Positions 44,513 to 53,705 of a stretch of DNA of 64,000 nt are shown here, piece by piece. This DNA comes from an uncultured Muribaculaceae bacterium (GTDB lineage: Bacteria > Bacteroidota > Bacteroidia > Bacteroidales > Muribaculaceae): contig CAJUKU010000002.1 of assembly GCA_910587425.1 (NCBI GenBank), positions 186,001 to 250,000 of the forward strand. The letters run 5' to 3'. Numbering within the stretch: position 1 is the first letter of the stretch; each line of letters starts with the position of its first letter. The notes beneath the pieces were generated by a model. The model did not search any database and was not told the DNA's origin. It worked only from the letters and a program-made list of their open reading frames with translations. The position numbers were made by a program, and so were the translations under genes.

Positions 44513-45534
44513 AACCGCTCTCCCTAATCATATTACCGCACTTAGCCGCCGCGATGCTACTGACCGCATCCTCATGCCGCCAGGAGATCTGCTACGACCA
44601 TGAGGGACTGACAGAAATCAGCGTAGCCTACGAGCAGGAGTGGGAGCGCGATTACGGTGCCGCACTTGCCGGGCAATGGGACGAGAACAGCTACGGCACC
44701 GCATACGAAGCTCTCCGACCGGCTCCGCCGACATCCATAACCATGGTCGCATATCCGACCGACGGCACCACCCCTTACAATCTTTATCTCCCAGCCACAG
44801 GCGGTTCTGTCAGCTCATTTACCGGAGGGGCGCTGCTCTTTTATAACGATGACACCGAATGCGTGGTCATAGACGATATCGCATCCCACCCTGACGCCAC
44901 GGCTACCACAACCGGACGTTCACGCTCATCGCTCACACCGATGCACGAGGGAGAACGCTCTGTCAACGCACCCGATGTGCTTTACGGCGCTTTCATCGAA
45001 CATGCCGACGGACCCGATTCGCACACAACCACCCCGCTGTCAATCACGATGCGCCCTCTCGTCTACACGTACTTGATCCGCTACAAGATAAGCCAGGGAG
45101 CGGAGTACGTGAGTCTCGCACGCGGCGCGCTCGCAGGAATGGCTGAGAAAGTAAGGCTTCGCGACGGTTCCACCACCGCCGATGCCGCGACAGTACTTTT
45201 CGACGCCACACTCGATGCCGCATCATCGACAGTGACAGCTATTGTAAATACATTCGGCGTGCCCTCACACCCAGGCTATACCCCGGGTGCCGAGAGCGTG
45301 ACACCTGAAGGTCCGTTCACGCTCAATCTTGAGGTGCTGCTAAACGACGGATCAATACAGACATTTGATTTCGACGTGACCCGCCAGATGCTTAACCAAC
45401 CGCGCGGAGGCGTCATAACCGTAGGATCAATACATGTCATCAACAACTCCACCCAGGTAGATTCAGGATTCGATGTCGACGTCGACGACTGGGGGGAATA
45501 TGAAGACGTGATACTCCCGCCGTTCGAGACCTGA
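44509..45534 (+). CDS. FimB/Mfa2-like (DUF5119) pilus anchor lipoprotein
   Basis: This lipoprotein of about 341 residues starts at the ATG overlapping the upstream stop; longer in-frame starts inside that gene are unlikely. The signal peptide ends in LTASSC (Cys23), followed by RQEICYDHEGLTEISVAYEQEWERDYG, the opening typical of DUF5119/FimB-Mfa2 subunits. In the studied FimA and Mfa1 systems this subunit stays in the outer membrane, anchors the pilus and limits its length. The remaining sequence is beta-rich, with no catalytic motif. It is the second gene of the operon, where an anchor gene would be expected ahead of the shaft subunits. Confidence 0.87.
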   Translation: MKPLSLIILPHLAAAMLLTASSCRQEICYDHEGLTEISVAYEQEWERDYGAALAGQWDENSYGTAYEALRPAPPTSITMVAYPTDGTTPYNLYLPATGGSVSSFTGGALLFYNDDTECVVIDDIASHPDATATTTGRSRSSLTPMHEGERSVNAPDVLYGAFIEHADGPDSHTTTPLSITMRPLVYTYLIRYKISQGAEYVSLARGALAGMAEKVRLRDGSTTADAATVLFDATLDAASSTVTAIVNTFGVPSHPGYTPGAESVTPEGPFTLNLEVLLNDGSIQTFDFDVTRQMLNQPRGGVITVGSIHVINNSTQVDSGFDVDVDDWGEYEDVILPPFET

Positions 45535-45595
45535 TCAGCATCAAAACTACCGCAACCGCTGCTATTCATCATAAGAAACAAACTTATCTCCCGAT

Positions 45596-46618
45596 ATGAA
45601 ACTCATTAATCCTCTGCTCGCACTCGCCGCGCTGACAGCGTTGACCGGATGCACATCGTCGGATGTGATCGACGATGTCACACACAGCCCTGCCAACCGC
45701 ATAGGCTTCAACACCACTGTAAGTGTAGGGTCACGCGCTGTGACCAACGCCTCGTTCAACAAGTTCTTTGTTTTCGCAACATATACCGTCCCCACACAGA
45801 CCGGCCCGGTCAACGTGTTCTACAACGAACTCGTGAGCAAAGGCACCGACGGAAAATGGACTTACGACGGCGACCGCTACTGGATACCTGAGGGAAGCTA
45901 TGACTTCTACGCATACTCATGCGAGAATGAAGAACTCGATGCAAACGTGACAGGAACACATGCGCTCAACGGTCGTGTGCTCAACCTTAACTCCGTACGC
46001 TCCGACGCCAACCATCAGCACGACCTGCTTTTTGCAAAGGTCACCGGACAGACACGCACCCAGGTTGCCGGTCAGACACCCGCACCCGTAGCGTTCAAGT
46101 TCGCCCACATACTCGCCCGCGTACGCTTCTCGTTCCGCTCATCATTCCCAGAGGGCTACAAGGTAAGCGTTAGCAACGTGCGCCTCGACAACTTCCGCGA
46201 TGTAGGCACTTTCAAAGGGGAGACCGAGACCTGGGAGGATGTGGACCGCAGCACGACAGGACCACAGATGACACTGCGCCTGCCATCTACGAGCACTGAC
46301 ATAACATCCGCTCCCGGACAGACCGAACCATGCTACGTCATACCGTTCAGCTACGCCCAGGCAAACGTCAGGCTGATATTCGATGTCAATGTGACCAAGA
46401 ACGGAGAAGCGGTGCTCGGACGCACGATAACCGCCTCATGGATCCCCGTCTGGAAGGCAGGGCACAGCATCAACAATGAGATAACCATCAACGGCGGACG
46501 CACCGGACTTGACAAAATCAGCTTCACGGCAAGCATAGTTGGAGCGACAGGTTCCGATGCCGACGGATGGAACGAGGATACCGGCACACTCAACGGACTC
46601 CAGTTCTCAACCAACTGA
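45596..46618 (+). CDS. fimbrillin-family lipoprotein pilin (FimA/Mfa1-like)
   Basis: This 340-residue lipoprotein pilin has a lipobox ALTGC (Cys19). Studied FimA/Mfa1 subunits travel to the surface as lipoproteins, are cleaved after an Arg near residue 46-49, and then polymerise by donor-strand exchange. Here a Ser-Arg-Ala at residues 46-48 sits exactly before the first core strand (ASFNKFFVFATY). Two beta-sandwich lobes follow, with the fimbrillin-typical RYWIPEGSYDFYAYS and FKFAHILARVRFSF. The gap to the anchor gene is 61 bases. It is a likely shaft or accessory subunit; which of the three fimbrillins forms the shaft cannot be told. Confidence 0.88.
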   Translation: MKLINPLLALAALTALTGCTSSDVIDDVTHSPANRIGFNTTVSVGSRAVTNASFNKFFVFATYTVPTQTGPVNVFYNELVSKGTDGKWTYDGDRYWIPEGSYDFYAYSCENEELDANVTGTHALNGRVLNLNSVRSDANHQHDLLFAKVTGQTRTQVAGQTPAPVAFKFAHILARVRFSFRSSFPEGYKVSVSNVRLDNFRDVGTFKGETETWEDVDRSTTGPQMTLRLPSTSTDITSAPGQTEPCYVIPFSYAQANVRLIFDVNVTKNGEAVLGRTITASWIPVWKAGHSINNEITINGGRTGLDKISFTASIVGATGSDADGWNEDTGTLNGLQFSTN

Positions 46619-46626
46619 TACGCCGC

Positions 46627-47661
46627 ATGAACCGTATGCGCAACTTCTTCTCCGCCATAGCTGCGTGCACACTGCTCACAGCATGTTCGACGTCGGGCGA
46701 CGAGCCGCAACCGGCGCCGGAAGCGATCCGGTTTGACGGTAATCTCGGCACTGCCAGCCGCGCCGGAGATGCCGATCTGCCGGAGCTTAACTCATTCGAT
46801 GTGTGGGCAACAATGCACGATCCTGCCGACGCAGCCAACATCACAACGATATTCGATGCCACGACCGTAAGTTGGAAAGATAACGGCAGTTGGTTCTACG
46901 ATGGTGAGGACCGCTACTGGTATCCCGGCATGGCTTACAACTTCCGGGCGATCTCGCCCGCCGGCACTGAGGGCGTGACATTCACCTCAGCCGATGGCGA
47001 GGGTGCGGCATTGCGTATCGACGGTTACACGCCGCAGAAACATATAGCCCTGCGCGCCGCTACCGACCGACGCGAATGTCCGATAAATTCCGCCAATTCC
47101 ACGTCGGCGCAACTCCCCGTAAAACTATCCTTCTACAATCTGCTGAGCCGCATAAGCTTCCGCGGGCGCTCCGACGAAGCCTCCCTCGGCGAGGGCAGAC
47201 GCGTCATTGTCGATGCCGCCGCAGTCTACGGCATAGCCGAGCGTGGCTCCTGGGATGGAGCAGGTTTCAACCCCGAAGCCGGAGCCTTGGGGACATGGAC
47301 GGTTGAAGAACCGGCAGGATCGTCAGCCGAGCCACTGTTCCGTGTGGAATATCCCGACGGTCTCGAATTGTCGCCCGACGGCACTGATATTTTCGCCGGC
47401 GCCGACATCATAACCGTTCTGCCTCAGACTGTCACCACTGCCGCACGCTTCGAGCTGACATTCCATTACAATGTCAACGACGCGCATCAGTTCACCTACT
47501 CCGCCCCCCTCACTACAGCCGACATCGTCACCACATGGAGCGCCGGACATAGCTACCGATATCCATTCACTGTCAACACAAACATATTCCTATCAGTTCC
47601 ACAGGTCGCACCCTGGGGAGAAATATCTGTCGATGACCCCGACAACTTTGTCATAAAATGA
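46627..47661 (+). CDS. fimbrillin-family lipoprotein pilin
   Basis: This 344-residue lipoprotein starts at the ATG at 46627, eight bases after the previous stop; an in-frame start at 46567 would lie inside the previous gene. The lipobox is LLTAC (Cys20). The Ser-Arg-Ala maturation-like site is at residues 44-46, just before LPELNSFDVWATMHD. Other fimbrillin features are DRYWYPGMAYNFRAIS and the second-lobe opening LSFYNLLSRISFRG. It overlaps the next fimbrillin by four bases. It is probably a shaft or accessory pilin of the same pilus; the subunit order along the fibre is unknown. Confidence 0.87.
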   Translation: MNRMRNFFSAIAACTLLTACSTSGDEPQPAPEAIRFDGNLGTASRAGDADLPELNSFDVWATMHDPADAANITTIFDATTVSWKDNGSWFYDGEDRYWYPGMAYNFRAISPAGTEGVTFTSADGEGAALRIDGYTPQKHIALRAATDRRECPINSANSTSAQLPVKLSFYNLLSRISFRGRSDEASLGEGRRVIVDAAAVYGIAERGSWDGAGFNPEAGALGTWTVEEPAGSSAEPLFRVEYPDGLELSPDGTDIFAGADIITVLPQTVTTAARFELTFHYNVNDAHQFTYSAPLTTADIVTTWSAGHSYRYPFTVNTNIFLSVPQVAPWGEISVDDPDNFVIK

Positions 47662-48845
47662 AATTCCGCACCCCTGCATTTCTTCTCCTTGCATTGCTCT
47701 CCGCCGGATGTTCACAATCAGGATCCGACACTCCCGACGAGCTTGGAGCACCGATTGAATTTGCCGCACCGATTGTTGTCGGCGCCGCCGAAGCCTCGCG
47801 CGCGCAGATGCTCGACGCACTCCCCGAGGGGGAGGTGTTCGGCGTGCTCGGATATTGTGTCCCGGTCACCACACTTACCGAGGGCGAAGGCGACGATGCC
47901 GTCAGCTCCACATCGCCGGCATACTCAGCCGGAGCCTCGGCTTGGGCTGACAAAAAAGCATCTGTCATGGCTGACGTCATGTACGCGCAGCCTATAAAGT
48001 TCGACGGCACAAAGTGCGTCTACCGCAATGCCGACGACACCTACTACGAGCCGGCACGGTGGTACACCTCAACGACAACCGCCCCTACCGACCCCGCCAC
48101 CTACCGCTACACCTTCATCGCCTATCATCCTTACGGCGAGGGCTACTTCACTCTCCCTGCCGAGGATGCCGTGGGTGCACCACAGATAGGATTCACTATG
48201 CCTTTTGAATCCGGAATAGCCGCTGCGCCGCTCGATCCCACCACTGTGCGCGACGCAATGATGGCGACAGTCACCGACCACATGCGCGCCCATGGAACTG
48301 TGGCTCTGCGTTTCACCCACATGCTCTGCGGACTTCGGTTTCAGGTAAACAACTACAACACCTCCGACCCAGTAACCATCCATTCCGCCACACTCGAAGG
48401 GAGTTTCTACCGCAGCGGAACCGTGGACTACGCACCGGATGCGCCCACACTCACAGTGGATCCTGCCGATACATATACAGGCACATTCACCTTAACCCCC
48501 GGGGAGCAGACCGTGGCAGCCAATTCCTCGGCTTTAATAGGTCTGTCCGACACACAGCCGCGTGGCACAGCCGTACTGCTTCTGCCGGAGTTCGAGGGTG
48601 CTTCCGAGGGCACATACCTCGGACAAGGAAAGCGACTGACAATAGTGTATTCTTTCCAGGGCGAGGAAAACCAGACATGGACGCTCGACAACTTCACGAT
48701 AGGGCGACGCCCCGTGCAGGGCAACCTGTACACTGTCAACCTAAGCTTCATAGGCAGACAGCTCACCGTTACGTTCAACTCTGCCGCCGACGGCGATACC
48801 TGGGCTGTTGATCCCGACTACGACGGCGACATAACAATCAACTGA
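47658..48845 (+). CDS. fimbrillin-family lipoprotein pilin
   Basis: This 395-residue lipoprotein pilin has a lipobox LSAGC (Cys18) and a Ser-Arg-Ala site at residues 47-49 before the first strand (EGEVFGVLGYCVP). Fimbrillin marks include YYEPARWYTS, TYRYTFIAYHPYGEGYF, and LRFTHMLCGLRFQV, which opens the second lobe. It is somewhat longer than the two preceding pilins, mainly in the first lobe. It is followed two bases after its stop by the large tip-like gene, so translation is probably coupled. Accessory pilins directly upstream of the tip gene are usual in Mfa-type loci. Confidence 0.87.
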   Translation: MKFRTPAFLLLALLSAGCSQSGSDTPDELGAPIEFAAPIVVGAAEASRAQMLDALPEGEVFGVLGYCVPVTTLTEGEGDDAVSSTSPAYSAGASAWADKKASVMADVMYAQPIKFDGTKCVYRNADDTYYEPARWYTSTTTAPTDPATYRYTFIAYHPYGEGYFTLPAEDAVGAPQIGFTMPFESGIAAAPLDPTTVRDAMMATVTDHMRAHGTVALRFTHMLCGLRFQVNNYNTSDPVTIHSATLEGSFYRSGTVDYAPDAPTLTVDPADTYTGTFTLTPGEQTVAANSSALIGLSDTQPRGTAVLLLPEFEGASEGTYLGQGKRLTIVYSFQGEENQTWTLDNFTIGRRPVQGNLYTVNLSFIGRQLTVTFNSAADGDTWAVDPDYDGDITIN

Positions 48846-48847
48846 AC

Positions 48848-51340
48848 ATGACCAATCCCACCTCAAGGGCTTACGTAAGCCCGATCAGCATACTTTCCGC
48901 ACTTATAACTGTGCTGTTGCTCATCGTCGTAACTTCATGCGCTGACGACAACGGCAGATTCCCGGGCGATCAGCCTGCAGGCACCGGCATAAGCATCAAC
49001 CTCACCGCAGGCTCGATGCTGCCGCAGGTTGTCACATCGCGCGCCGAAGTCGAAAACAAGACCGACGAGGAGAAGCGTATCAACACCATCCACCTGTTTT
49101 TCTTCGATGCCGATGGCAATTTCCTCACACCGACCGATCCGGATAAATTCGCACCATACGTCCGCTATGATTTCACCGGCGGACGTCCGCAATCAGTCGC
49201 CGTGCCTTCCGACGCGTTTGTCGGTCAGTCGGAACTCACGGGGGTCAAGATCGTGGCGCTCGCCAATCTTTTCGGCACATCGTTCCGCACCGAGTGGACT
49301 CCCGACGGCGATATACTCTACGGCGACCCCGACGACCCTACACGCGAAGTAACAGTCAGCTCACTCGCTGACCTGCGCAGTTGGCTATACCGTCCGCAGT
49401 TGCGCGACGATATAACCCGACTGCCCGCACCCGGAATGCCTATGGTTGGTGAGACACTGACAGCACCGTCGCTCGCTGGCACTGACGCCATAAATATCCA
49501 TCTGAGCGCACTTATGGCACGTGTCGACGTGGAGATCGGTCTTGATGCCAACCAGACAAACACCGACGGCACGCTTCCGGCACTCACAGTCACGCGCTAC
49601 GGCATAATAAACCTGCCGCGCATCGTGCCACTGTTTCTTGACGATCCCGATTCATACGTCACCCGCACAGATGGCGACGGTGAGATTCTGACCGAGGAGA
49701 AGACCGTAGATGCTGAAAACGTCACCAAAATATTCGACAAAGGCACGAAAACCGAGTTCACTTACTATACCTACGAGAATGTGCGCCGACCTGCGGTGGA
49801 GTCATTCCAATACCCCGACGGAGTAGCCGACGATCCTGCCGTCAGACAGCGGTGGAAGCCTCGCCTTGCCAACGCACACGCCTCGGCACTCGTAATCTAC
49901 GGCGACTACATCACCCATCAGGGACTCGGCTACGGAGCGCGCTTCAAATTCTACCTCGGCTCGAATACCGTCGACAACTTCGAGGTGCGCCGCAACCGCT
50001 GCTATAAGAACAACATCACTATCCGCGGTCTTGACTATGTGCGAAATACCGACGAGGATGTATACACGTTCGATGCGCGTGTGAACGTGACCACCGATAA
50101 CCCACTATATATAAGCATCGTCAACGAGCGCCGCATCGACGCCCACTGGGCAGTCGTCCCCATGGACATCTACTTCCTTGACAATGCGCCTCAAGGTGCC
50201 ACCTGCCACGTAAAGATCAACGATCCTGCGACATCGTGGGTACATCTCGATTACCACACTGCAGAGGGCATCCCTGATGAAGAGATCAAGGCTGGATGGG
50301 GATGCGCCGACTATTTCTACACCGACATGCTTCAGCGTTATCCCGACACTGAGGCTACGGCACGATGCTCGCGCGACCGCATATATTTCTACGTCGATGA
50401 AAATGCTTCAGAAACAGCACGTACGGCATATATCACTCTAACATACGATCCCGGCACTGGAAATCCTGACGACTGCACAGTCCGGACTATGGAATTCAAT
50501 CAGGCAGGACTCCTGCGTTTCACCTCCGGCAACACCACCTACTACATGGAGACCTACGAGGAATATGCCGAGCACCGTGACCCACTCGACACCCACCTCC
50601 CCTCACCATGGTATCAGCCCGACGGCATCCCATGGGCACGCGAAGGATCACCATTAGCTATTCAAGAATTGGGGGCTTCCTATTACAAGTCTGCTTTAGC
50701 AAGATCTGTATGGAAACCATACGAAACCACAAATAGCGATGGGATTTCCATGGTAACATTGTTTTATTATGGATACCATTATAAACTCTATAATGAAGGA
50801 TTCTTGGGGATGGGGCACATTGATGAAGATGAGTATATCACAGCATCAGGAGTTCAATCTTTGGATAATTTAAAGATTTATCCTCAATCTACCTTCCAAA
50901 TAGAAGGTGCGATGCAGTATGCTTTCGGAAAGAACAAGCGTGACATAGATGGAAATGTAAAAGAGTACACCTGGTTCTTGCCAGGTATAGGAGAATTAGA
51001 ATCGATGTTGACAAGTTTTTCCAATAGCTTTCCTTCATTCAGAGAACGGTTCTATTGGTCTGCTTCAACTGCTAAAAATCCTAACAACACCGGATCCATA
51101 AGTGAAGAACGTGAGAATTGGCATCGTGCAAGAGCTTCCAAACTGGACTCGAATGGTAACCCTGTGAGCAGTGGAGACAAAGGAGGTTTATCAACATCGA
51201 ACAGCAACAGAGGAAATGACATAAGCTCCTCCGACGATTACAATGCTGCAAACCCATCGGCAGGAGGAGGTCGCACTCTCCGTACACAGCCGCTGCGCGT
51301 GCGTGCTATCCGCATAGCCGACGGTGTCACCACCAACTGA
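48848..51340 (+). CDS. large fimbrillin/tip-adhesin-like protein with foreign-looking C-terminal cassette
   Basis: This 830-residue protein has a signal peptide, a lipobox VVTSC (Cys31), a Ser-Arg-Ala maturation-like site (64-66) and a fimbrillin-like first domain (about 70-400, INTIHLFFFDADGNF). A middle domain follows (about 400-590, AHWAVVPMDIYFLDN). The last third (about 598-830) contains WFLPGIGELESML and FRERFYWSASTA and ends LRVRAIRIADG, a pattern seen in FISUMP/Lcl-type or C-type-lectin-like domains. The DNA for about 50640-51240 is sharply more AT-rich than its flanks, and normal composition returns for the final 30 codons or so. It is probably the pilus tip adhesin, with a recently exchanged binding domain. 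Confidence 0.82.
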   Translation: MTNPTSRAYVSPISILSALITVLLLIVVTSCADDNGRFPGDQPAGTGISINLTAGSMLPQVVTSRAEVENKTDEEKRINTIHLFFFDADGNFLTPTDPDKFAPYVRYDFTGGRPQSVAVPSDAFVGQSELTGVKIVALANLFGTSFRTEWTPDGDILYGDPDDPTREVTVSSLADLRSWLYRPQLRDDITRLPAPGMPMVGETLTAPSLAGTDAINIHLSALMARVDVEIGLDANQTNTDGTLPALTVTRYGIINLPRIVPLFLDDPDSYVTRTDGDGEILTEEKTVDAENVTKIFDKGTKTEFTYYTYENVRRPAVESFQYPDGVADDPAVRQRWKPRLANAHASALVIYGDYITHQGLGYGARFKFYLGSNTVDNFEVRRNRCYKNNITIRGLDYVRNTDEDVYTFDARVNVTTDNPLYISIVNERRIDAHWAVVPMDIYFLDNAPQGATCHVKINDPATSWVHLDYHTAEGIPDEEIKAGWGCADYFYTDMLQRYPDTEATARCSRDRIYFYVDENASETARTAYITLTYDPGTGNPDDCTVRTMEFNQAGLLRFTSGNTTYYMETYEEYAEHRDPLDTHLPSPWYQPDGIPWAREGSPLAIQELGASYYKSALARSVWKPYETTNSDGISMVTLFYYGYHYKLYNEGFLGMGHIDEDEYITASGVQSLDNLKIYPQSTFQIEGAMQYAFGKNKRDIDGNVKEYTWFLPGIGELESMLTSFSNSFPSFRERFYWSASTAKNPNNTGSISEERENWHRARASKLDSNGNPVSSGDKGGLSTSNSNRGNDISSSDDYNAANPSAGGGRTLRTQPLRVRAIRIADGVTTN
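50640..51240 (+). other. AT-rich cassette within the tip-adhesin gene
   Basis: A hand count of 50701-50820 gives 44 G+C of 120, against 35 of 60 at 49861-49920 in the same gene. Codons such as tta, aga and aat appear here but are rare on either side. The reading frame is intact throughout, which fits exchange of a domain-coding cassette between conserved flanks rather than insertion of junk DNA. Confidence 0.75.
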
Positions 51341-51429
51341 ACATCGTAACACCGGTATTGCCAGAGAGGGTAGTCTGGAGTATTAACAGTTTTTGCAAGG
51401 TTTGGCGGCGGGGTTAGCAATTATTTGAG

Positions 51430-51437
51430 TAACTTTG
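51430..51437 (+). promoter_or_regulatory. porX -7 box (TAACTTTG)
   Basis: TAACTTTG lies 33 bases before the porX ATG at 51471. A TTTG at 51401-51404 is 25 bases upstream, too far for a normal -33 box, so only the -7 element is supported. Confidence 0.5.
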
Positions 51438-51470
51438 CATTCGGATGGACTAATCCACCGATTCACCGAT

Positions 51471-53018
51471 ATGGCTGCCACGATCCTTTGGGCCGACGAT
51501 GAGATAGATCTTCTGAAGCCACACATAATGTTTCTCACCGCAAAGGGCTACGAGCTGCTCACTGTGCGCAGTGGCGGCGAAGCGCTCGATGTGGTCGCGT
51601 CGCGCCATGTCGACCTCGTGATACTCGACGAGCACATGCCCGGCATAACCGGACTGGAAGCGTTGCAGCAAATCAAACTCACCGCACCCCACATCCCGGT
51701 GGTGATGATCACCAAAAGCGAGGAGGAGGATATCATGGATCAGGCTATCGGAGGAAAAATCGCCGATTATCTGATCAAGCCGGTAAATCCGCGGCAGATT
51801 CTTTCCGCGATCAAAAAAGCTCTCGATTCGCCCCGCCTCGTAGCCGAACGTACCACGGATTCCTACCGCGAGGCATTCACGGAACTATCAGCCGAGATAA
51901 ACCGCTGCCGCGATATCGCCGACTGGGGGGCGGTCTACTCCAGGCTCGCATATTGGCTAATTGAGCTCGATGCCTCGACCGATATAGCGGCAATGGCAGC
52001 CGATCAGCTCACGGAAGCTAATGCGGCATTTACGAAGTACATCCGCCGCAACTACGCCGCAATGGTCACCGCCGACTATCCCGACACACCGCTGATGAGC
52101 CACACGCTGTTGCGGCGCCGGCTCTTCCCCCTCGTGGAACAGCAGCGCAAGCCATGGGTAGTAGTCATCGACAACTTCCGTCTCGACCAATGGCTCGCCA
52201 TACGCCCGATGCTCGCCCACGCGTTCAATTTCGAGACCGACGAGCTTTGCTGCGCCATCCTGCCCACCACTACGCAATACGCCCGCAACGCGATCTTCGC
52301 CGGGTTGATGCCGGCACGCATAGCTGAGCTGCACCCCGATCTATGGATCGACGATACCGCCGCCGAAGGGAAAAACCTCAACGAGGAAGCGTTGCTCGGA
52401 GCAATGCTGCGCCGTCTGCGCCGCCCCTGGAAATTTTCATACACGAAAGTCAGCGACTCAACATCCTGCCAACGCCTCACTGACACACTGTCGCAACGCT
52501 CCGGCAATGACTTCAACGTAGTGGTGCTCAACTTCATCGACATGCTGTCGCATGCCCGCTCCGAATCATCGGCACTACGCGAGCTTGCACAGACCGATGC
52601 CGCCTACCGCTCCATCACCGCATCATGGTTCCGCCACTCTCCCGCCCTGGCACTTTTTGAACGGATAGCCGCCACCGGATCACCGATACTGCTCACCACC
52701 GACCACGGCACCATACGTGTCAGCAACCCGGTGCGTATCATGGCTGAGCGCGACGTATCCTCCGGTCTGCGCTACAAGACCGGACGAAAGATCGACGCCG
52801 ACACCCGCCGCGTGTTCGAGACCCGCCGACCTGCCGAGATAGGACTGGCGGCATCGTCGCTCACTTCATCCTACATTTTCGCCACAGGAGCCGATTACCT
52901 ACTCTACCCGAACAATTACACACAGTATGTGCAACGCTACAACGCCACATTCCAACATGGAGGCATCTCGCTCGAAGAGATGCTTGTGCCTGCCGTAACG
53001 CTTGCACCGAAACAATAA
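51471..53018 (+). CDS. porX: PorX, response regulator with PglZ/alkaline-phosphatase-like effector domain
   Basis: This 515-residue cytoplasmic regulator controls type IX secretion genes in Bacteroidota, usually with the histidine kinase PorY and sigma factor SigP. The receiver domain (about 1-115) has the acidic pair Asp9-Asp10, the phospho-acceptor Asp53 in VILDEHMPG, the Thr81 in MITKSEE and Lys103 in LIKP. A helical linker leads to a PglZ-type domain (about 205-515) with WVVVIDNFRLDQW, VVLNFIDMLSHAR and LLTTDHGTIRV, consistent with zinc-binding phosphodiesterase residues. The start is the ATG at 51471, 33 bases after the -7 box. It heads a run with tsaE and a sigma-54 activator. No porY is seen in the window. 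Confidence 0.95.
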   Translation: MAATILWADDEIDLLKPHIMFLTAKGYELLTVRSGGEALDVVASRHVDLVILDEHMPGITGLEALQQIKLTAPHIPVVMITKSEEEDIMDQAIGGKIADYLIKPVNPRQILSAIKKALDSPRLVAERTTDSYREAFTELSAEINRCRDIADWGAVYSRLAYWLIELDASTDIAAMAADQLTEANAAFTKYIRRNYAAMVTADYPDTPLMSHTLLRRRLFPLVEQQRKPWVVVIDNFRLDQWLAIRPMLAHAFNFETDELCCAILPTTTQYARNAIFAGLMPARIAELHPDLWIDDTAAEGKNLNEEALLGAMLRRLRRPWKFSYTKVSDSTSCQRLTDTLSQRSGNDFNVVVLNFIDMLSHARSESSALRELAQTDAAYRSITASWFRHSPALALFERIAATGSPILLTTDHGTIRVSNPVRIMAERDVSSGLRYKTGRKIDADTRRVFETRRPAEIGLAASSLTSSYIFATGADYLLYPNNYTQYVQRYNATFQHGGISLEEMLVPAVTLAPKQ

Positions 53019-53040
53019 TATAAACCGCAAAAACTTCATC

Positions 53041-53469
53041 ATGACCGAAATAACAATACCTACCACTGCCGATATCGATGAAGCCGCTCAGAAGTTCATC
53101 GACGCAGCCGATCCGGAGCGCACCGTCTATGCCTTCCATGGCGAGATGGGTGCCGGAAAAACCACATTCATCAACGCGCTCGTGCGCCGTCTCGGAGTCG
53201 AGGAAGATGCCACAGGCTCGCCCACATTCGCGATAGTCAACGAATACCGGTCGGACACCACCGCCGAACTGATATATCACTTCGACCTCTACCGCATAGA
53301 GTCGATGGAGGAGGCTTTCGACATGGGACTTGAGGACTATCTCGAATCAGGCTGCCTCTGCCTCATCGAATGGCCTGACCGGGTGGCTGAGATGCTCCCC
53401 GACGACACTGTCGACGTCAATATCCGCGTTAATCCCGACGGATCGCGCACACTCACCATAGCCGACTGA
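53041..53469 (+). CDS. tsaE: tRNA threonylcarbamoyladenosine biosynthesis ATPase TsaE
   Basis: This 142-residue ATPase is the TsaE subunit of the complex that makes the universal t6A37 tRNA modification together with TsaB and TsaD. The P-loop GEMGAGKTT is at residues 34-42. The family segments SPTFAIVNEY, IYHFDLYRI and CLIEWPDRV follow in order, and the protein has the normal small size. The start at 53041 is chosen because residue 1 leads directly into the conserved fold; an upstream in-frame start would only add an Asn-rich tail. It is 22 bases after porX. Confidence 0.94.
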   Translation: MTEITIPTTADIDEAAQKFIDAADPERTVYAFHGEMGAGKTTFINALVRRLGVEEDATGSPTFAIVNEYRSDTTAELIYHFDLYRIESMEEAFDMGLEDYLESGCLCLIEWPDRVAEMLPDDTVDVNIRVNPDGSRTLTIAD

Positions 53470-53472
53470 GCA

Positions 53473-53664
53473 ATGGCAGCCGCCACCTGGATACTTGCCA
53501 TGCTGTTCGCCACCGGAGGGATACTCGCGGTTGCAGCCGGAGCACTCGACGCCGACTGGCTCATGGCTCGCTTCCCGCGCCGGTACCGCACGGCGGCACG
53601 CATAGTCTACATCCTGCTCGGCTGCTGCATCCTTGTCATGACAGCCCTAATTATAAAATCATAA
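53473..53664 (+). CDS. 63-residue two-helix membrane protein (Imm17-like)
   Basis: This tiny protein has two membrane helices (about 3-25 and 41-61) separated by a basic loop (FPRRYRTAARIVY). Its layout resembles small Bacteroidota proteins labelled immunity-17 family, but that name does not establish a function, and no toxin gene is nearby. Start and stop fit neatly between tsaE (three-base gap) and the sigma-54 activator, supporting a real gene. Confidence 0.7.
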   Translation: MAAATWILAMLFATGGILAVAAGALDADWLMARFPRRYRTAARIVYILLGCCILVMTALIIKS

Positions 53665-53705
53665 AAGGCTGATCGAATCCACAATCCGCACCATTCTCCA
53701 TCATC

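Noticed and set aside
50640..51340. Variable region of a diversity-generating retroelement
   Set aside because: No reverse transcriptase, template repeat or accessory gene is in the window, and the AT-rich patch is much longer than a usual variable region. It is kept only as a testable alternative to cassette exchange.
53473..53664. Immunity gene of a toxin system
   Set aside because: The Imm17-like label is only a resemblance in size and helix layout; no toxin or secretion-effector gene lies beside it.
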